64,000 nucleotides of DNA, taken from JAWKXU01 sp964468045 (lineage in GTDB: Bacteria > Pseudomonadota > Alphaproteobacteria > Sphingomonadales > Sphingomonadaceae). The notes beneath the pieces were generated by a model, which had not been told where the DNA came from, did no database searches, and worked only from the letters and a program-made list of their open reading frames with translations. Position numbers and translations under genes: made by a program. This document shows, piece after piece, positions 62,665-64,000 of this stretch; within the stretch, counting starts at the first letter, position 1; every line of letters starts with the position of its first letter. The stretch lies in the NCBI GenBank assembly GCA_964468045.1, contig CAYXTO010000011.1, positions 1-64,000 on the forward strand. The letters are read 5' to 3'.

Positions 62665-63879
62665 TTACCGGCCGGGCAGAGCCTTGAGATAAGCTTCCAG
62701 ATCATCCGGATCGAATATCCGGCCATCAAAGAAACCGTCTTTACCCAATGTGATGGAGCCTGACTGGGTGCCCACCTGGGTCAGCCCGCGCAAGCTCCCC
62801 TCGACCTTGGAACTCGCGCCCGGCAGGCTTTCTCCAATGTCTTTTAATGCGCTGCGGTATACGTCCGGGCGAAAGACCTTCCCGGCCGTGCGCGCATCCT
62901 CCGCACTGAACTCCAGCGCATCCCAGCGTACCATCTGGGTGTAAAGCCATTGGGCCTGGCTTACCCAGGGAAAGTTCGCGGCTTCCCGGTACTGAAACAT
63001 GAAATCGGAATAATGCACAGGCTGGTCGCCTCGCCGCAGCACCAGATGATCGGAGATCGCGCGCCGAATGACGGCGGCATCCTGATCGAGATAAGCCGGT
63101 TGCGCGAGCACAGCCGCATTCTCATCCCAATTGGCAGGATTGACGAAGTGGCTTCCGGCCTTGCGCATCGCCCGGATGAGAGCTTCGACCTGCGGTCGTT
63201 TTGCTTCGAGCACGGGCTCGCGCATCGCCAGCACCTTTTCGACCCCGCGCCGCCAGATCTGCGCCGTTGCCAGCACGATCACGGCTGCACCGCGATCCAC
63301 CGCGACACTGTTCCATGGCTCGCCGACACAGGCTCCGTCGATCTCCCCGCTATCCAGCGCGTCGGCAATGAAAGGCGGGGCGACCGTCACCAGTTCGATA
63401 TCCTTGTCGGGGATGATTCCGCATGCCGCCAGCCAATAACGGACCATGTAATTGTGACTGGAGTAGCGGTGCACGACGCCCAGCCGGATCGGCCGCCCCT
63501 CCTGCCGCCGTCGCGCCGCCGCTATCGCCAGCGCCGCACCGACCTGGCGCGGGTCACCCAGTTTCCCGTCAAAGCCAATGCTCTCCGCAAGATCGGTCCG
63601 CAGCGAGATCGCATTGCCATTCAGGCCCAGCACGAATGGAGCGACAAGCGGCTGGGCCGGGCGGGAACGGCCCAGCGTGGTCGCGATCGCCAGCGGAGCG
63701 ATCAGATGCGCCGCATCGGTATGGCCGTACAGCAGGCGATCCAGAACCGTCGCCCACGAGACATCGCGAACGAAGCGCAGCCGGAGACCTTCCTCTTCCG
63801 CAAAGCCATGTTCCTGCGCGAGGATAGGGAGGCAGGCGTCGACCAGCGGCAGGAACCCGATCGCAAGATCTTCAGTCAT
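62665..63879 (-). CDS. nasS: Nitrate sensor, NrtA-like cytoplasmic protein
   Basis: A 404-residue NrtA/CmpA-family protein without signal peptide or lipobox, so cytoplasmic. The ligand-pocket segments RYSSHNYMVRYWLAACG and GACVGEPWNSVA are conserved with NrtA. In Azotobacter, Paracoccus and Bradyrhizobium NasS holds NasT inactive until it binds nitrate or nitrite. Here it lies 31 bases after nasT on the same strand, and AGGAAG precedes its ATG. The tail differs from NrtA, as expected for a sensor. Confidence 0.9.
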   Translation of the reverse strand: MTEDLAIGFLPLVDACLPILAQEHGFAEEEGLRLRFVRDVSWATVLDRLLYGHTDAAHLIAPLAIATTLGRSRPAQPLVAPFVLGLNGNAISLRTDLAESIGFDGKLGDPRQVGAALAIAAARRRQEGRPIRLGVVHRYSSHNYMVRYWLAACGIIPDKDIELVTVAPPFIADALDSGEIDGACVGEPWNSVAVDRGAAVIVLATAQIWRRGVEKVLAMREPVLEAKRPQVEALIRAMRKAGSHFVNPANWDENAAVLAQPAYLDQDAAVIRRAISDHLVLRRGDQPVHYSDFMFQYREAANFPWVSQAQWLYTQMVRWDALEFSAEDARTAGKVFRPDVYRSALKDIGESLPGASSKVEGSLRGLTQVGTQSGSITLGKDGFFDGRIFDPDDLEAYLKALPGR

Positions 63880-63910
63880 TTCGCGCTTCCTGTCATCTGC
63901 CGCCTGTCCT

Positions 63911-64000
63911 TCATTGCCCGCCGATGAGGTCGTGCGCCGTCACGACCGCTTCCGCGATCTCGACGATGCGCCGGTTGGAATTCATCGCCTTGCGGCGCAG
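63911..64000 (-). CDS. nasT: ANTAR-domain antiterminator, C-terminal end (5' part outside window)
   Basis: Only the last 29 codons and the stop are visible. They read as the end of an ANTAR RNA-binding domain (LRRKAMNSNRRIVEIAEAVV), matching the conserved C-terminal helix of NasT, NasR and AmiR proteins. With nasS directly downstream and two A1/G4 hexaloop leaders in the window, NasT is the clear candidate. The receiver-like domain must lie beyond the right edge. Confidence 0.85.
   Translation of the reverse strand: MRRKAMNSNRRIVEIAEAVVTAHDLIGGQ

Noticed and set aside
1..64000. Genomic island with mobile elements, tRNA attachment site or CRISPR array
   Set aside because: I found no transposase, integrase, terminal repeats, regularly spaced repeats or tRNA-like cloverleaf. 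Gene style is uniform across the window.

Overview
The window is one continuous, gene-dense stretch of chromosome or megaplasmid. High GC with strong third-position bias, three TonB-dependent receptors, many CoA-ester catabolic genes and short-chain dehydrogenases, and PQQ dehydrogenases together suggest an alphaproteobacterium of the Sphingomonadales (Novosphingobium/Sphingobium type). This is inference from gene content; no rRNA or other marker gene is present. I saw no tRNA, IS element, integrase or CRISPR array.

Layout. (1) 1-1364: end of a TonB-dependent receptor, closed by a textbook terminator. (2) 1463-13713, rightward: a linalool dehydratase/isomerase-like membrane protein, a small membrane ORF and an SDR; then a leftward TetR repressor facing a beta-oxidation operon (acyl-CoA dehydrogenase x2, ACAD11-type kinase, HSD10-like SDR, PaaG-like isomerase, thiolase, NPD-family flavoenzyme, alpha-methylacyl-CoA racemase). 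(3) 13726-21610, leftward: amidohydrolase, kinase-like protein, DUF7064-like protein, HyuA and HyuB, with a divergent FCD/GntR regulator at 21784. (4) 22732-27243: SMP-30 protein, then a GH130-like protein and a GT4 glycosyltransferase. (5) 27743-36460, leftward: second racemase, luciferase-like flavoenzyme, TetR regulator, acyl-CoA ligase, kinase-like protein, SDR and TonB receptor. (6) 36849-42381, rightward: SDR, acyl-CoA dehydrogenase, SnoaL-like protein, two alpha/beta hydrolases and an old-yellow-enzyme homologue. (7) 42397-50349: membrane PQQ dehydrogenase, EthD-like protein, PQQ-cytochrome c lipoprotein and a third TonB receptor. (8) 50570-64000, leftward: a full nitrate assimilation system in the order nasT (partial), nasS, nrtA, nrtB, fused double ATPase, porin, nirB, nirD, nasA, cobA.

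How it fits together. Regions 2, 5 and 6 look like uptake, activation and beta-oxidation of a branched, probably isoprenoid or alicyclic substrate: receptors import it, the ligase makes the CoA ester, racemases invert alpha-methyl centres, and dehydrogenases, isomerase, SDR and thiolase shorten the chain. Kinase plus ACAD11-type dehydrogenase pairs suggest a route for 4-hydroxyacyl-CoA intermediates. The substrate cannot be read from sequence.

The best-supported regulatory find is in region 8. Both the nrtA and nirB leaders carry two hexaloop hairpins with A at loop position 1 and G at position 4, the second overlapping an intrinsic terminator. This is the RNA target expected for the ANTAR antiterminator NasT, whose last codons lie at the right edge beside its partner nasS. 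Both leaders share a further palindromic element at the same distance upstream of a matching promoter, which I cannot assign to a known regulator. The nitrate transporter ATPase is a single chain with two nucleotide-binding domains whose sequence defects both map to one composite ATP site.
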